A DNA stretch of 14,755 nucleotides from CAYPIE01 sp964410665 (GTDB taxonomy: Bacteria; Planctomycetota; Planctomycetia; Gemmatales; Gemmataceae), in contig CAYPIE010000126.1 in NCBI GenBank assembly GCA_964410665.1, positions 1 through 14,755 on the forward strand, in the 5' to 3' direction. Shown here in pieces: positions 14,726 through 14,755 of the stretch (position 1 is its first letter; each line of letters starts with the position of its first letter). Below the pieces are notes generated by a model, which saw only the letters and a list, made by a program, of their open reading frames with translations, was not told where the DNA came from and made no database searches. Made by a program: the position numbers and the translations under genes.

Positions 14726-14755
14726 CTCGCCTGAAGAGGCAGAAGCAGAGCTCCG

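Larger units (their letters stand above)
14443..14755. other. Right-edge intergenic region
   Basis: The 313 bases upstream of the DUF1549/DUF1553 gene contain the candidate promoter, the direct repeat array and the hairpin described separately, and a final partial copy of the repeat head near 14734. The open frames across it are low-complexity readings of the repeat, without start signals, so I see no gene here. Confidence 0.6.

Noticed and set aside
14577..14755. Minus-strand open frame entering from the right edge, ending at a TGA near 14544
   Set aside because: It is a low-complexity reading of the direct repeats with no supporting motif.

Overview
The window looks like chromosomal DNA of a planctomycete (phylum Planctomycetota). 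The case rests on gene content: a DUF1549/DUF1553 cytochrome-like protein followed by a Tat-exported DUF1501 protein, a second stand-alone DUF1501 gene, and a short secreted Gly/Tyr/Cys repeat protein are lineage-typical families. The DNA is GC-rich and ribosome binding sites are of the ordinary Shine-Dalgarno type. I cannot name a genus.

Layout. Positions 1-255 (minus) hold the start of a secreted GGGYYGGGC-repeat protein that leaves the window on the left. Positions 256-590 are a divergent intergenic region with a nested inverted repeat. Positions 591-1865 (plus) encode a secreted CE15-like glucuronoyl esterase, the only plus-strand gene; it converges on the next gene with a 2-base gap. From 10637 down to 1868 seven minus-strand genes follow with gaps of at most about 70 bases or with overlaps: an acyl-CoA synthetase/GNAT fusion, an APH-like plus P-loop kinase, a two-CBS protein, a SET-domain protein, a membrane-anchored protein with a Lys/Glu/Pro/Ser tail, an RluD-type pseudouridine synthase, and a DUF1501 protein. 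Upstream, 14442-10832 (minus) is a two-gene unit, DUF1549/DUF1553 then DUF1501. The right edge (14443-14755) has a probable promoter, a five-copy direct repeat array and a GC-rich hairpin, and no credible gene.

How the genes may work together. The DUF1549/DUF1553-DUF1501 pair is an exported module of unknown function, with two heme-type motifs in the first protein. The 10637-5386 block is the most interesting part. It joins a protein acyltransferase fused to a CoA ligase, a possible phosphotransferase/kinase, a nucleotide-sensing CBS protein and a possible lysine methyltransferase, the last two translationally coupled. I infer a module that links energy state to protein modification. No function of this set is shown by the sequence alone. 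The membrane protein and RluD are also translationally coupled (TGATG).
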